Source of the DNA: Bacillota bacterium
GTDB taxonomy: Bacteria > Bacillota > Bacilli > Paenibacillales > Paenibacillaceae
Assembly: GCA_023391635.1 (NCBI GenBank)
Contig: JAEWAQ010000012.1
Coordinates: 1-64,000, forward strand
DNA: 64,000 nucleotides
Direction of reading: 5' to 3'
Every line of letters starts with the position of its first letter. Within the stretch, counting starts at the first letter, position 1. This document shows, in pieces, positions 1 to 9,316 of this stretch. The notes under the pieces are model-generated. The model ran no database searches, was not told the DNA's origin, and saw nothing but the letters and a program-made list of their open reading frames with translations. The position numbers and the translations under genes are program-made.

Positions 1-91
1 GCTGTTCTACAACCGCAAACGAATTCATGGCAGCCTGGGATATATGTCGCCCAATCAATTTGAATCCTTGTATTACAAACGTGTAAGTTAA
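1..91 (+). CDS. IS3-family transposase (OrfB), C-terminal fragment
   Basis: The frame starting at base 2 is open to a TAA at 89-91 and encodes the tail of an IS3-family DDE transposase. It contains YNRKRIHGSLGYMSP followed by NQFE, the usual C-terminal signature of OrfB, which catalyses cut-and-copy transposition. The rest of the gene lies outside the window, so integrity cannot be judged. The element's right end follows 11 bases downstream. Confidence 0.85.
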   Translation, partial: LFYNRKRIHGSLGYMSPNQFESLYYKRVS

Positions 92-102
92 GCAATTTCG
101 GG

Positions 103-127
103 TGTCCACTTTCTTGACAGAAGTCCA
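103..127 (+). repeat. Putative right terminal inverted repeat of the IS3-family element
   Basis: The stretch TGTCCACTTTCTTGACAGAA, followed by GTCCA, begins just after the transposase stop and ends in CA. IS3-family right ends commonly look like this (TG...CA termini, TGTCCAC-type core). The left end is outside the window, so the inverted repeat and target duplication cannot be confirmed. Confidence 0.6.
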
Positions 128-246
128 GTTTTGCTGTTCATTAAATAGATGCTGTTCACTTAAAGAAGATGAACTGTACTTTATACAGTAACTTTGCCAT
201 GAAACCTCATATCAACGTTTAAACAATCAAACTGCCGGAACTTCTT

Positions 247-990
247 CTAAAAGAAAATCAGTTTCACAGCCCCAATCGCCGACAGCGCAAGCACGCTATA
301 TTGAAACCAACGCTCCGGCAATTTGGCAAGCACACGAATGCCTATCCAAGCACCCGCCAGAATCGGGACAATCATCCAAACATTGAAAACAAGCGAATCC
401 CACGTAATCATACCAAGTCCGACGGAGAACGGCACCTTGAGCAGGTTGACGCAGAAGAAGAACCAGGCGCCGGTCCCGACAAACAATTCCTTCGGCAGCT
501 TCTTGGCGAGCAGGTAGATTGACATCACACCGCCGGCCGCATTGCCGATCATCGTCGCGAATCCGGCCATGGCGCCAAGGAATGGATTGAACCAAGCAAC
601 CAGCCAATCGGGCATGCCGACTTTGCCGCCAAACCGTTCCCGCAGAAGATGCAGAGCAATGAGCGCCAGCACGATCCACCCGATCGTTAATTTCAATTGC
701 GTGTCGTTCACGAATTCGAGGAAAAAGTAACCGACCACGATCCCGACCATCACCCACGGAATGAGTACCCACAAATACTTCCATACCACTTTGCGACGAT
801 AATAGATGACCGCGATAATATCTCCGGTGATCAACATCGGAAGAATAATGCCGACGGAATCCTTCGCCGGGAAGATCATCGCCATCAGCGTGACGGCAAA
901 TATGCCTGAACTGGGCACGCCTGTCTTGGAGAATCCAATCATGATAGCCACAACGACGCCAATCGCAATATCTATCCAATCCAACTGCAC
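247..990 (-). CDS. TauE/SafE-family membrane permease
   Basis: Predicted polytopic inner-membrane protein of about 247 residues with roughly eight hydrophobic segments. It begins QLDWIDIAIGVVVA and has the GFSKTGVP motif near the first helix that is typical of the TauE/SafE (sulfite/sulfoacetate exporter, formerly DUF81) family. Members move small anions or sulfur-containing organics across the membrane; the substrate cannot be read from sequence. I chose the GTG start at 990 because GGGGAGAG lies at good spacing and family homology begins there. The frame stays open to 1107, but that extension is hydrophilic and unlike the family. Confidence 0.8.
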   Translation of the reverse strand: MQLDWIDIAIGVVVAIMIGFSKTGVPSSGIFAVTLMAMIFPAKDSVGIILPMLITGDIIAVIYYRRKVVWKYLWVLIPWVMVGIVVGYFFLEFVNDTQLKLTIGWIVLALIALHLLRERFGGKVGMPDWLVAWFNPFLGAMAGFATMIGNAAGGVMSIYLLAKKLPKELFVGTGAWFFFCVNLLKVPFSVGLGMITWDSLVFNVWMIVPILAGAWIGIRVLAKLPERWFQYSVLALSAIGAVKLIFF

Positions 991-1149
991 ATACTTCTCT
1001 CCCCGTTCCTCTGCCTCCGTACATTTTAGCACCGCCAGCAAGTGATTTGCGCGATTTCGCAAAATAAAAAACCGGGTCCGACGTCGCAGCGCCTTCACCG
1101 GTTCCAATCACTCTATATTCCAAGCTTCCAACAATTCATCGAGCTATCA

Positions 1150-2229
1150 TCAATTCGTAGCGAACACTTCGCGAATAAATAACTGCCTCTCCTGCATGAG
1201 ATTCACGATATTCCCATGAACGGACACCATCGGTCTCGTCGGGTTGTTGCGATCCGAGAACACAATCTCCCCGATACGCCCGTCGTTGAGCCGGACGAAC
1301 ACGCCATTATGGAACTGGGTCGCCCGCTCGATGAATGTCTTGACGAACAGCGGGTCGAGCTTGCCGAACGATTCCTTCTGCAGCTCTTCAAGCACCAGGT
1401 ACGGCGATTCCGCCTTCTTGTAATTGCGGTTGGAGGTCATGGCATGATACATGTCGGCAATCGCCACGATCTTGGCATAAGGATGGATCTTCTCTCCGGT
1501 AACCTTCATCGGATACCCGCTGCCGTCGATTCGCTCATGATGCTGCAGCGCGGTCAGCCAGACGCCTTGATTCAGCGCCGTCCCGCCCTCGAGCAAGCGG
1601 AAACCATATACCGTATGCTGTCTGACTTCGTGAAGTTCCGCGCTGGTCAGCGGCGAGGATTTGTGCAGAATCGCCGAATCGACCTTCACGTTGCCGATGT
1701 CGTGCAGCAACCCCGCCATGGCGATCTGCATCCAATCCTTCTCCGGCAGCTTGTTCCACTTGGCGAGCAGGTAGGACGTCATCGCGCACAAGACGGAATT
1801 GCGCAGCAACACATTCTCCTTATTGCCGGCATTCGGCACAAGGAAGGAGATGATGTTGTAATCGTCGATATGCCGGAGCAGCGCGCTGAGTCCATTGCGA
1901 AGTTCGAGCACCGGCAGCTTCATGCCGGAAGCGATCATGGAGAAGGTGCGTCCCAGCAGCCTCTCCATATGAATGAATTCCTGTTGCAGCGATGAGAGCT
2001 TCACCTCTGCCGATCCCGAAGCGGATTCCTCGGACGATGATTCGTCGTCCGTCTCATCCAGTCCGGCGCGCCTGATGTCGACGGACGGAATCAGGAACGC
2101 CTGCAATATTTCCAGATCGCGCTCCGAGAGCGTTCGCCCTTCCTCAAGAAGGATGCTGCCGAATGCTGTCTGCACGTCGCTACCGAGATGGTCGCCGACT
2201 TGTGCCTGCATTGCGGGAATCACCGGCAT
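1150..2229 (-). CDS. HD-GYP domain protein (probable cyclic-di-GMP phosphodiesterase)
   Basis: 359 residues. The N-terminal ~130 residues are variable. The C-terminal half is an HD-GYP domain with LLHDIGN (the HD metal pair), then HHERIDGSGYP (the HH...GYP signature), then IVAIADMYHAMTS. HD-GYP enzymes hydrolyse cyclic di-GMP in the cytoplasm. The metal-binding HD and GYP residues are present, so activity is plausible. It starts 39 bases after gyrA on the same strand, with GAGAAGGGGG before the ATG, so it is probably co-transcribed with gyrA. Confidence 0.85.
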   Translation of the reverse strand: MPVIPAMQAQVGDHLGSDVQTAFGSILLEEGRTLSERDLEILQAFLIPSVDIRRAGLDETDDESSSEESASGSAEVKLSSLQQEFIHMERLLGRTFSMIASGMKLPVLELRNGLSALLRHIDDYNIISFLVPNAGNKENVLLRNSVLCAMTSYLLAKWNKLPEKDWMQIAMAGLLHDIGNVKVDSAILHKSSPLTSAELHEVRQHTVYGFRLLEGGTALNQGVWLTALQHHERIDGSGYPMKVTGEKIHPYAKIVAIADMYHAMTSNRNYKKAESPYLVLEELQKESFGKLDPLFVKTFIERATQFHNGVFVRLNDGRIGEIVFSDRNNPTRPMVSVHGNIVNLMQERQLFIREVFATN

Positions 2230-2268
2230 ACCGAGAAGCCCCCTTCTCCAGAAATGGATCCTTCACCG

Positions 2269-4770
2269 CTATTCAGCCGACGGTTCGCCTTCTTGCGCAT
2301 CCTGGTCGGCCGCATCGTCCAGATCGGCATCGTCGCCGTGGTCGTCTTCGCTGCGCGGAGCGCGGGTGACGGTGGAGACGGCATCGTCTTCGCGAATGTT
2401 GATCAATTTGACGCCTTGCGTAATACGGCCCATCGTGTTAATGCCCGACATGCTCGTGCGGATCAATGTACCGGATGTCGTCATGATCATGAGGTCTTCG
2501 TCGTCCTGCACGACCTTCAGACTGACGATTGCGCCGTTCTTATCTGTCACGTTCAGCGTCTTGATACCTTTGCCGCCGCGGGATTGCGTCCGGTACTCCG
2601 ACATGAGCGTACGCTTGCCGTAGCCTTTGGCCGTGACGATCAGCACTTCCTTGTCCGGGTCGACGACGTCCATGTCGATCACGACATCCTCGTCGTCCAG
2701 CGCGATCCCTTTGACGCCTGTCGCTGAACGCCCCATCGCGCGAACGTCCTGTTCCGGGAACCGGATCGACATCCCTTGGCTCGTCGCCATGATGATTTCC
2801 CGGTCGCCGTCCGTCAATTTAACGCCGATCAAGTCGTCATCCTCGCGCAGCGAGATAGCGATCAAGCCGACCTTGCGAATGTTTGCGTAATCGTCGAGCG
2901 GCGTCTTCTTGACAATGCCCTTGCGGGTGGCGAAGAACAAGTAGCGATTCGGTTCGAACGCCTCCACGGGAATGACGGCATTGATCGTCTCGCCCTGCTC
3001 GATCTGAATCAGGTTGATGATCGGCGTGCCGCGAGCCGTCCTGCTCAGATCCGGAATTTCGTACGCCTTTAGCCGGAAAACCCGCCCCTTGTTCGTAAAG
3101 AACAACAGGAAATGGTGGGTGTTGGAGATGAACAGGTTCTCGACAAAATCGTCATCCTTCGTGCCCATCCCGGTGACGCCGCGTCCGCCGCGGCGCTGGC
3201 TGCGATACGTCGATACCGGCAGACGCTTGATGTAGCCGGAATGACTCATCGTAATGACGACATCGTCGCGCGGGATGAGATCCTCGTCGAGAATTTCGTT
3301 GTCGCTATGCGTAATTTCGGTCCGACGATCGTCGCCGAACTTTTGCTTGATCTCTTCCAGTTCTTCGTCGATAATATTCAGCTTGAGCTGCTCATCGGCC
3401 AAGATCGCCTTATACTCCGCAATCTTCTGCATGATCTCCTGATATTCTTGCTCGATCTTCTCCCGTTCCAAGCCGGTCAGGCGCTGCAGACGCATATCGA
3501 GTATCGCCTGCGCCTGATCGTGCGACAGACCGAACCGGCTCATCAAGCCGTCGCGGGCTTCCTCTGCCGTGCGCGAAGCGCGAATGAGACTGATCACTTC
3601 GTCCAGATGGTCCAGCGCGATGCGCAAGCCTTCCAGGATGTGGGCGCGCGCCTCCGCCTTCTTCAGATCGAACTCCGTGCGACGCGTGATGACTTCGATC
3701 TGATGCAGAATATAGTACTGCAGCATGTCGCGCAGGTTGAGCACCTTCGGCTCTTTGTTGACGATCGCGAGCATATTGACGCCGAAGGTGGACTGCATCG
3801 CTGTTTGCTTGTACAAATTGTTCAGCACGACGGTCGGCGTCACATCGCGGCGCAGCTCGATGACGATGCGCATCCCGTTGCGGTCGGATTCGTCGCGCAA
3901 GTCGGTAATGCCCTCGATCTTCTTCTCCCGGACCAGCTCCGCGATCTTCTCCACCAATCTCGCCTTGATGACCTGATACGGCAGCTCATGCACGATAATT
4001 CGCGCCTTGCCGTTCGTCTCCTCGATGTCCGCCCGCGCCCGCATCGTAATCGAGCCGCGGCCGGTCCGATACGCTTGGCGGATGCCTTCGCGACCGAGAA
4101 TGAATCCGGCAGTCGGGAAATCCGGCCCGTGAATATATTCCATCAGATCCTGAGGCGTCAATTCCGGATCGCGAATCAGCGCCTGCGTGCCGTTGATCAC
4201 CTCGCGCAAATTGTGCGGCGGAATATTGGTCGCCATGCCGACGGCGATCCCGGTATTCCCGTTGACGAGCAAATTCGGGTAACGGGCCGGCAGCACGGAC
4301 GGCTCCTGCTCTTCGCCGTCATAGTTGGGGATGAAATCGACGGTCTCCTTGTTCAGGTCCCGCAGCATCTCCAGCGTAATCTTGGACATTCTCGCTTCGG
4401 TATAACGCATAGCTGCCGCCATGTCACCGTCTATGGAACCGAAGTTGCCATGTCCGTCGACAAGCATGTAGCGCATCGAGAAATCCTGCGCCATCCGCAC
4501 CATCGCTTCGTAGATGGAAGAATCGCCGTGCGGATGGTATTTACCGATGACTTCACCGACGATGCGCGCCGATTTCTTATACGGCTTGTCCGGCGTCATG
4601 CCGAGCTCCGCCATCGCATACATGATGCGGCGGTGAACCGGCTTTAAGCCGTCCCTTACGTCCGGCAGGGCACGGCTGACAATAATGCTCATTGCATAAT
4701 CCATGAACGATTCCCGCATCTCGGTGCCGATATCGCGGTCGTGGATATGGGAACGCTGCTCTTCCGCCAT
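2269..4770 (-). CDS. gyrA: DNA gyrase subunit A
   Basis: 833 residues. This subunit of the A2B2 topoisomerase that introduces negative supercoils carries out the DNA breakage-reunion step. The catalytic tyrosine is Tyr123 in AMRYTEAR. The quinolone-resistance region is wild type, with Ser84 and Glu88 in HGDSSIYEAM. The C-terminal beta-pinwheel domain contains the GyrA box QRRGGRG, needed for DNA wrapping, and the protein ends in an Asp/Glu-rich tail of about 30 residues. The ATG is preceded by AAGGAGGATCTTC. Unlike in Bacillus, gyrA is separated from gyrB by an oppositely oriented gene. Confidence 0.98.
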   Translation of the reverse strand: MAEEQRSHIHDRDIGTEMRESFMDYAMSIIVSRALPDVRDGLKPVHRRIMYAMAELGMTPDKPYKKSARIVGEVIGKYHPHGDSSIYEAMVRMAQDFSMRYMLVDGHGNFGSIDGDMAAAMRYTEARMSKITLEMLRDLNKETVDFIPNYDGEEQEPSVLPARYPNLLVNGNTGIAVGMATNIPPHNLREVINGTQALIRDPELTPQDLMEYIHGPDFPTAGFILGREGIRQAYRTGRGSITMRARADIEETNGKARIIVHELPYQVIKARLVEKIAELVREKKIEGITDLRDESDRNGMRIVIELRRDVTPTVVLNNLYKQTAMQSTFGVNMLAIVNKEPKVLNLRDMLQYYILHQIEVITRRTEFDLKKAEARAHILEGLRIALDHLDEVISLIRASRTAEEARDGLMSRFGLSHDQAQAILDMRLQRLTGLEREKIEQEYQEIMQKIAEYKAILADEQLKLNIIDEELEEIKQKFGDDRRTEITHSDNEILDEDLIPRDDVVITMSHSGYIKRLPVSTYRSQRRGGRGVTGMGTKDDDFVENLFISNTHHFLLFFTNKGRVFRLKAYEIPDLSRTARGTPIINLIQIEQGETINAVIPVEAFEPNRYLFFATRKGIVKKTPLDDYANIRKVGLIAISLREDDDLIGVKLTDGDREIIMATSQGMSIRFPEQDVRAMGRSATGVKGIALDDEDVVIDMDVVDPDKEVLIVTAKGYGKRTLMSEYRTQSRGGKGIKTLNVTDKNGAIVSLKVVQDDEDLMIMTTSGTLIRTSMSGINTMGRITQGVKLINIREDDAVSTVTRAPRSEDDHGDDADLDDAADQDAQEGEPSAE

Positions 4771-4865
4771 GAAGATCCTCCTTGCTCCTTGCTCATCGCG
4801 ATCCGGTCGGTGCGATCCTCACACCATGAGCTTCATCATGTCATATAGTGAACAATGAATAATTT

Positions 4866-4874
4866 ATTATATCA
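4866..4874 (-). promoter_or_regulatory. Probable extended -10 promoter of gyrA
   Basis: Read on the minus strand this is TGATATAAT, a perfect extended -10 hexamer about 95 bases upstream of the gyrA start. No good -35 is visible 17 bases upstream, as expected for extended -10 promoters. Confidence 0.4.
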
Positions 4875-4897
4875 TATCGGCAATTTGAAAGGTTGGG

Positions 4898-5689
4898 TTG
4901 CACCTTATGGTCATCCGACGCGTCGTCAGCAAGTGGGCCAAAACGAACGCGCTTCTCGCCGATCCCGATCTGAAGAAATTCGTGCCCGTCACCCTTCCCT
5001 TCCACGAACATACAGTCAGGCAAATGCTGAACCGGATGAAAATGGTGTACGTCAAACCAGTCAATGGCACGTTTGGCAAAGGCGTTATTCGGGTCGAACA
5101 AGCGGATGGTGCGGAATATCCGTATGGATTTCAGTCCGGCGAGCGACAATATCATTATCGAACGTTCGAAGCGATGTTTCGCAAGCTGCTGGACGTCAAA
5201 CGCAAACGGCCTTACTTGGTGCAACAGGGAATCGAGCTGCTTAAATACCGCGGCAGACGATTCGATATCCGGCTTATGGTACAGAAGAGTCCGAAGCGCA
5301 GTTGGGTGTCGACCGGTCTCATCGGACGTCTCGCCCATCCGCGCAAGATCGTCACGAATTATCATAGCGGCGGTACGCCGATGCCTGTCGAGAAGCTGCT
5401 CGGTCCGCATATGGATCCGCAGCTATCCGCATCCTACCGGGCCGATCTGCTGAAATTCGGAACGGCCGTTGCCGGCGTTATCGAAGCGAAATTCCCCGGT
5501 GTCAAGGAGCTTGGAATCGATATCGCCGTCGATTCCGCGGGCAAGCCATGGATTCTCGAAGTCAATACGAGTCCGGACCCGTTCCTGTTCCGCAAGCTGC
5601 CCGACCGCTCCATCTTCCGCCGCATTTACCGCTACGCCGTCCACTACGGGCGTTTCCGCCGCCGCCGCTATAAGCGTAGCAAACGCTAA
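4898..5689 (+). CDS. YheC/YheD-family ATP-grasp protein (spore coat-associated family)
   Basis: 263 residues. An ATP-grasp fold is indicated by KPVNGTFGKGVIRVE (phosphate-binding loop), FDIRLMVQK and the metal-binding GIDIAVD...PWILEVNTSPD near the C-terminus. The protein ends in a very basic tail. The family includes Bacillus YheC and YheD, associated with the endospore coat; the ligase substrate is unknown. The TTG start is chosen because GAAAGG sits 5 bases upstream; an ATG nine bases further in is an alternative. It lies between gyrA and gyrB on the opposite strand and overlaps the gyrB stop by 4 bases, tail to tail. Confidence 0.8.
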   Translation: MHLMVIRRVVSKWAKTNALLADPDLKKFVPVTLPFHEHTVRQMLNRMKMVYVKPVNGTFGKGVIRVEQADGAEYPYGFQSGERQYHYRTFEAMFRKLLDVKRKRPYLVQQGIELLKYRGRRFDIRLMVQKSPKRSWVSTGLIGRLAHPRKIVTNYHSGGTPMPVEKLLGPHMDPQLSASYRADLLKFGTAVAGVIEAKFPGVKELGIDIAVDSAGKPWILEVNTSPDPFLFRKLPDRSIFRRIYRYAVHYGRFRRRRYKRSKR

Positions 5690-7596
5690 ACGTCCAGGTT
5701 GCGCACGAACTTCGCATATTGCTGGATGAAATCCCGTCTCGGTTCAACGTTGTCGCCCATCAGCGTATCGAAGATCAAATCCGCCTGCAGCGCATCTTCA
5801 ATGCGCACCTGCAGCATCGTCCGGCTATCCGGGTCCATCGTCGTATCCCAGAGCTGTTCGGCGTTCATCTCGCCCAGACCTTTGTACCGCTGTACATTGA
5901 TCTTGACGCCTTCACCGAACTCAGCCATGATCTGGTCGCGTTCCTTCTCCGACTGCGCGTAGCGCACGACCTTGTTGCGCTCGATCTTGAACAGCGGCGG
6001 CTGCGCGATATACACGTATCCGGCCTCGATCAGCTTGCGCATATAGCGATAGAAGAATGTCAGCAGCAGCGTGCGGATGTGCGCGCCGTCCACGTCGGCG
6101 TCAGTCATGATGCAGATTTTGTGATAGCGGGCCTTGGACAGGTCGAAATCGTCGCCGATCCCTGTGCCTAGCGCCGTGATGATCGCGCGAATCTCGAGAT
6201 TGCTCAGAATCTTGTCAAGCCGCGCTTTCTCGACGTTCAGAATCTTGCCCCGCAGCGGAAGAATCGCCTGAAAATGCCGATCCCGTCCCTGTTTGGCCGA
6301 ACCGCCCGCCGAGTCGCCTTCGACGATGAACAGTTCGCTGATCGAAGCGTCCTTGGAGGAGCAATCCGCTAGCTTGCCAGGTAGCGCGCTGACCTCCAGC
6401 GCGCTCTTGCGCCGCGTCAATTCTCTCGCCTTGCGGGCCGCTTCCCGCGCACGCGAAGCCTGCAGCGCCTTGTCGATCACCTTGCGCGCGATGGCGGGGT
6501 TCTCATCCATGAATTCCATCAGCTTCTCGCCGAGCAGCGATTCGACGATCCCGCGCACTTCGCTGTTGCCGAGTTTCGTCTTCGTCTGGCCTTCGAACTG
6601 CGGTTCGGGAATTTTCACGGAGATGATCGCGGCAAGCCCTTCGCGCACGTCGTCTCCCGTTAAATTGGATTCGCTCTCTTTCACGAAGCCCATCTTGCGG
6701 GAGTAATCGTTAATGATCCGCGTCAAAGCGCTCTTAAAGCCGGATTCGTGCGTTCCGCCTTCATGCGTATTGATATTGTTTGCAAAAGAGTAGATGTTCT
6801 CGGTATAGCTGTCATTATATTGCAGGGCGATCTCGCAAGCGATCTGCTCGCGCGTGCCTTCGACGTAGATCGGCTGCTCGTGCAAGGCTTCACGCGTTCT
6901 GTTCAAGTATTGGACGAATTCCATGATGCCGCCATCGTACTTGAACGTCTCGCTAATGCCTGTCCGCTCGTCGGTAATCGAAATCTGGATGCCTTTGTTC
7001 AGGAAAGCAAGCTCGCGGATGCGGCCGACCAGGGTGTCGTATTCGTAGACTGTCGTTTCCGTGAACACTTCCGGATCCGGCTTGAATTTCGTCTGGTTGC
7101 CGGTCTCTTCCGTATCTCCGACGATCCTCACATCGTATTGCGGCACGCCTCTGCGGTATTCTTGCTGATAAATATGGCCGTCCCGCTTGACCGTGACGAT
7201 GACTTGCTCAGACAGCGCATTGACGACGGACACGCCGACGCCGTGCAGGCCGCCGGACACTTTGTATCCTTCTCCGCCGAACTTGCCGCCCGCGTGCAGC
7301 ACCGTCATGACGACTTCGAGCGTCGAACGCTTCATTTTCGGATGCTCGCCTACCGGAATACCCCGCCCGTTATCGGTAACGGTAATGCTGTTATCTTCAT
7401 GAATCGTCACGGTGATTTGATTGCAATAACCCGCGAGCGCTTCGTCAATGCTGTTGTCCACGACTTCCCATACGAGATGGTGCAATCCCCGCGCACTGGT
7501 CGAGCCGATATACATGCCGGGACGCTTGCGAACCGCTTCAAGGCCTTCGAGTACTTGTATCTGGCTTTCATCGTAGGAATTATGCTGCGAATTCAC
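5686..7596 (-). CDS. gyrB: DNA gyrase subunit B
   Basis: About 636 residues: the ATPase subunit of gyrase. The GHKL ATP-binding domain has EVVDNSIDEALAG and DNGRGIPVG. The TOPRIM metal-binding motifs are EGDSAGGSAKQGRD and TDADVDGAHIRTLL. The C-terminal tail has QRYKGLGEMNAEQLWDTTMDP-type residues that contact GyrA. I place the start at a GTG giving MNSQHNSYDESQIQ, with GGAGG 8 bases upstream; the frame remains open to 7686, but that stretch is not conserved in the family. It is transcribed away from oriC, downstream of remB. Confidence 0.97.
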   Translation of the reverse strand: MNSQHNSYDESQIQVLEGLEAVRKRPGMYIGSTSARGLHHLVWEVVDNSIDEALAGYCNQITVTIHEDNSITVTDNGRGIPVGEHPKMKRSTLEVVMTVLHAGGKFGGEGYKVSGGLHGVGVSVVNALSEQVIVTVKRDGHIYQQEYRRGVPQYDVRIVGDTEETGNQTKFKPDPEVFTETTVYEYDTLVGRIRELAFLNKGIQISITDERTGISETFKYDGGIMEFVQYLNRTREALHEQPIYVEGTREQIACEIALQYNDSYTENIYSFANNINTHEGGTHESGFKSALTRIINDYSRKMGFVKESESNLTGDDVREGLAAIISVKIPEPQFEGQTKTKLGNSEVRGIVESLLGEKLMEFMDENPAIARKVIDKALQASRAREAARKARELTRRKSALEVSALPGKLADCSSKDASISELFIVEGDSAGGSAKQGRDRHFQAILPLRGKILNVEKARLDKILSNLEIRAIITALGTGIGDDFDLSKARYHKICIMTDADVDGAHIRTLLLTFFYRYMRKLIEAGYVYIAQPPLFKIERNKVVRYAQSEKERDQIMAEFGEGVKINVQRYKGLGEMNAEQLWDTTMDPDSRTMLQVRIEDALQADLIFDTLMGDNVEPRRDFIQQYAKFVRNLDV

Positions 7597-7682
7597 GGAC
7601 AAACCCTCCACCGCCTTCTTTGCGTTACCGAGCGATTGCTCCTTGCTGCCGATGCTATTTCGAATGCTGTTCAATAGCGAAG

Positions 7683-7928
7683 TCAATTATCCAGGAAATG
7701 GGCCCTCTTCTTAAGCGTGGAAGATGAGATTGGCGAATAGTAGACCCGATCTACCGCCACGACGATCGACTTCGGATCTTCTTCCCCGATCGTCTCGACC
7801 TTGCGGTTCTTCTGCGCCTGGACAACGAAATGCTTGGAAATTTTCGAGGATTGCTCGATCGAAATATCGAATATCGCGATCAATTGCGAGGTTCGGATGA
7901 TCTTCTCGCCTCCGAGATGAATGTACAT
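7683..7928 (-). CDS. remB: Extracellular matrix regulator RemB (DUF370 family)
   Basis: 81 residues beginning MYIHLGGEKIIRTSQLIAIF, matching the DUF370/RemB (YaaB) family in length and composition. In Bacillus subtilis RemB sits between recF and gyrB, exactly as here, and acts with RemA on matrix gene expression. RemA-like proteins form DNA-binding oligomers; how RemB works is less clear. It begins 12 bases after the recF stop, which supports a recF-remB-gyrB transcription unit. Confidence 0.88.
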   Translation of the reverse strand: MYIHLGGEKIIRTSQLIAIFDISIEQSSKISKHFVVQAQKNRKVETIGEEDPKSIVVAVDRVYYSPISSSTLKKRAHFLDN

Positions 7929-7940
7929 TAAGCCTCCTCC

Positions 7941-9065
7941 TCATGGCATCAATGCGCCGCCTTGCACATGAAAAACGGCGGCATCCCGCAAGCGGCTCAT
8001 GTTTACGCTTTCCAGCCCGGTCGTCGTGATGAACGTTTGCACCCGGCTCTGGAACGTCTCTATGAGCTGCGTCTGCCGCTTCTGATCCAATTCCGACAAG
8101 ACGTCATCCAGCAGAAGAACGGGGTATTCTCCGATTTCCTCGCGCATCAATTCCAGTTCCGCCAGCTTCAGCGACAATGCCGCGGTTCGCTGCTGGCCCT
8201 GGGAGCCGAACGATTGCACGTCTTTCCCGTTGATGGCGAATGCCAGGTCGTCCCGATGGGGGCCAATCAAGGTCATGCCGCGACGAAATTCCTGCTCTTT
8301 GTTCTGTGTTAACTTTATCATAAATTGCTGGAATAAAGAAGTTGCATCTTCGGACTCGCCGCCGCTGCCGCCTTCGTGCCCGAACGAAGGTTTGTAGGCG
8401 ACTTCGAGTTTCTCCGTCCCGGCTGTAATGCCGCTATGAATTTTTTCGGCCCATTGCTGGAGATGATAAATAAAGTTTTTCCTTCTTTGCATCATTTTAA
8501 CACCGTAAGTCGCAAGCTGTTCGTTCCATACCGCGAGCAGATCCGCCTGGGCGGCGGACGGGTTCGTCGATTTCAGGTAATTGTTGCGCTGCTGCAATAT
8601 TTTCTGATACTGCTGGTGGTCGTACAAATAGCCGGGGTGCACCTGGCCGATCTCCATGTCCATGAAGCGGCGGCGCACGCCCGGCGCTCCCTTGACGATA
8701 TCGAGATCTTCCGGTGCGAACAACACCACGTTGAGCGATCCGACGAATCCGCTGAGCTTGCGCTGCTCTAGTCCGTTCAGCTTGGCTTTCTTGCCCTGCG
8801 GGCTAAGCTGGAGCTCGAGCTTCACATTCCCGTATCTGCGCTCCAGTTCGGCCTTGATGATAGCAGTCTGTCCGTTCCAAGCGATCAACTCGCGGTCTTT
8901 GGACGTTCGGTGCGACTTCGTAAGCGCCAACACGTGGATAGCTTCTAGCAAGTTCGTCTTGCCTTGGGCGTTGGGACCGATGAAAATGTTGACGCCCGCG
9001 CCGATCTGAAGCTGCAGCGATTCGTAGTTGCGATAATGGTGTAGTTCGATCGACTGGAGTTGCAT
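7941..9065 (-). CDS. recF: DNA replication/repair protein RecF
   Basis: 374 residues. SMC-like ATPase that loads RecA at gapped DNA during recombinational repair. Visible motifs are Walker A GPNAQGKTNLLEAI (about residues 30-43), the ABC-type signature FGSQGQQRTAALSLKL and Walker B YPVLLLDDVLSELD. It starts with MQLQSIELHHYRNYESL, typical of RecF. It lies in the usual dnaN-yaaA-recF order, 25 bases after yaaA on the same strand. Confidence 0.97.
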   Translation of the reverse strand: MQLQSIELHHYRNYESLQLQIGAGVNIFIGPNAQGKTNLLEAIHVLALTKSHRTSKDRELIAWNGQTAIIKAELERRYGNVKLELQLSPQGKKAKLNGLEQRKLSGFVGSLNVVLFAPEDLDIVKGAPGVRRRFMDMEIGQVHPGYLYDHQQYQKILQQRNNYLKSTNPSAAQADLLAVWNEQLATYGVKMMQRRKNFIYHLQQWAEKIHSGITAGTEKLEVAYKPSFGHEGGSGGESEDATSLFQQFMIKLTQNKEQEFRRGMTLIGPHRDDLAFAINGKDVQSFGSQGQQRTAALSLKLAELELMREEIGEYPVLLLDDVLSELDQKRQTQLIETFQSRVQTFITTTGLESVNMSRLRDAAVFHVQGGALMP

Positions 9066-9089
9066 GAACTTTATCCTCTCCGCGGTTCG

Positions 9090-9305
9090 CTAACGGATGC
9101 CGATGACGAACGTTCCGCAGCCGTCCACTTCGACTTGATCGCCGGGTACGAGTTTACGGCCTCTCCGATTGTCCGGCTGTCCGTTCACAAGGATGGTCGC
9201 CTCTTGCAGGTATGCTTTCGCTTCTCCGCCAGTCGCGATGCAGTCGGCCAGCTTCAGCATCTGTCCAAGCGTAATGTATGGCGTCGATATGCCGATTGTC
9301 TTCAT
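9090..9305 (-). CDS. yaaA: S4 domain RNA-binding protein YaaA
   Basis: 71 residues forming a single S4-like RNA-binding domain: ITLGQMLKLADCIATGG, then VLVNGQ-like ILVNGQPDNRRGRKL and GDQVEV. YaaA-family proteins lie between dnaN and recF throughout Firmicutes; the RNA target is not established. The ATG at 9305 is preferred because TGAGGAAG stands 7 bases upstream. A longer in-frame TTG start at 9320 would overlap that ribosome-binding site. The gene begins 11 bases after dnaN. Confidence 0.9.
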   Translation of the reverse strand: MKTIGISTPYITLGQMLKLADCIATGGEAKAYLQEATILVNGQPDNRRGRKLVPGDQVEVDGCGTFVIGIR

Positions 9306-9316
9306 CGTTGGCTTCC

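Noticed and set aside
991..1107. Longer N-terminus for the TauE/SafE protein
   Set aside because: Charged and hydrophilic, unlike the family, and it spans a good ribosome-binding site for the GTG start at 990.
3112..4647. Long open frame (511 codons) on the plus strand opposite gyrA
   Set aside because: It mirrors gyrA codons, has no homology pattern or ribosome-binding site, and arises from the GC-rich third positions of gyrA.
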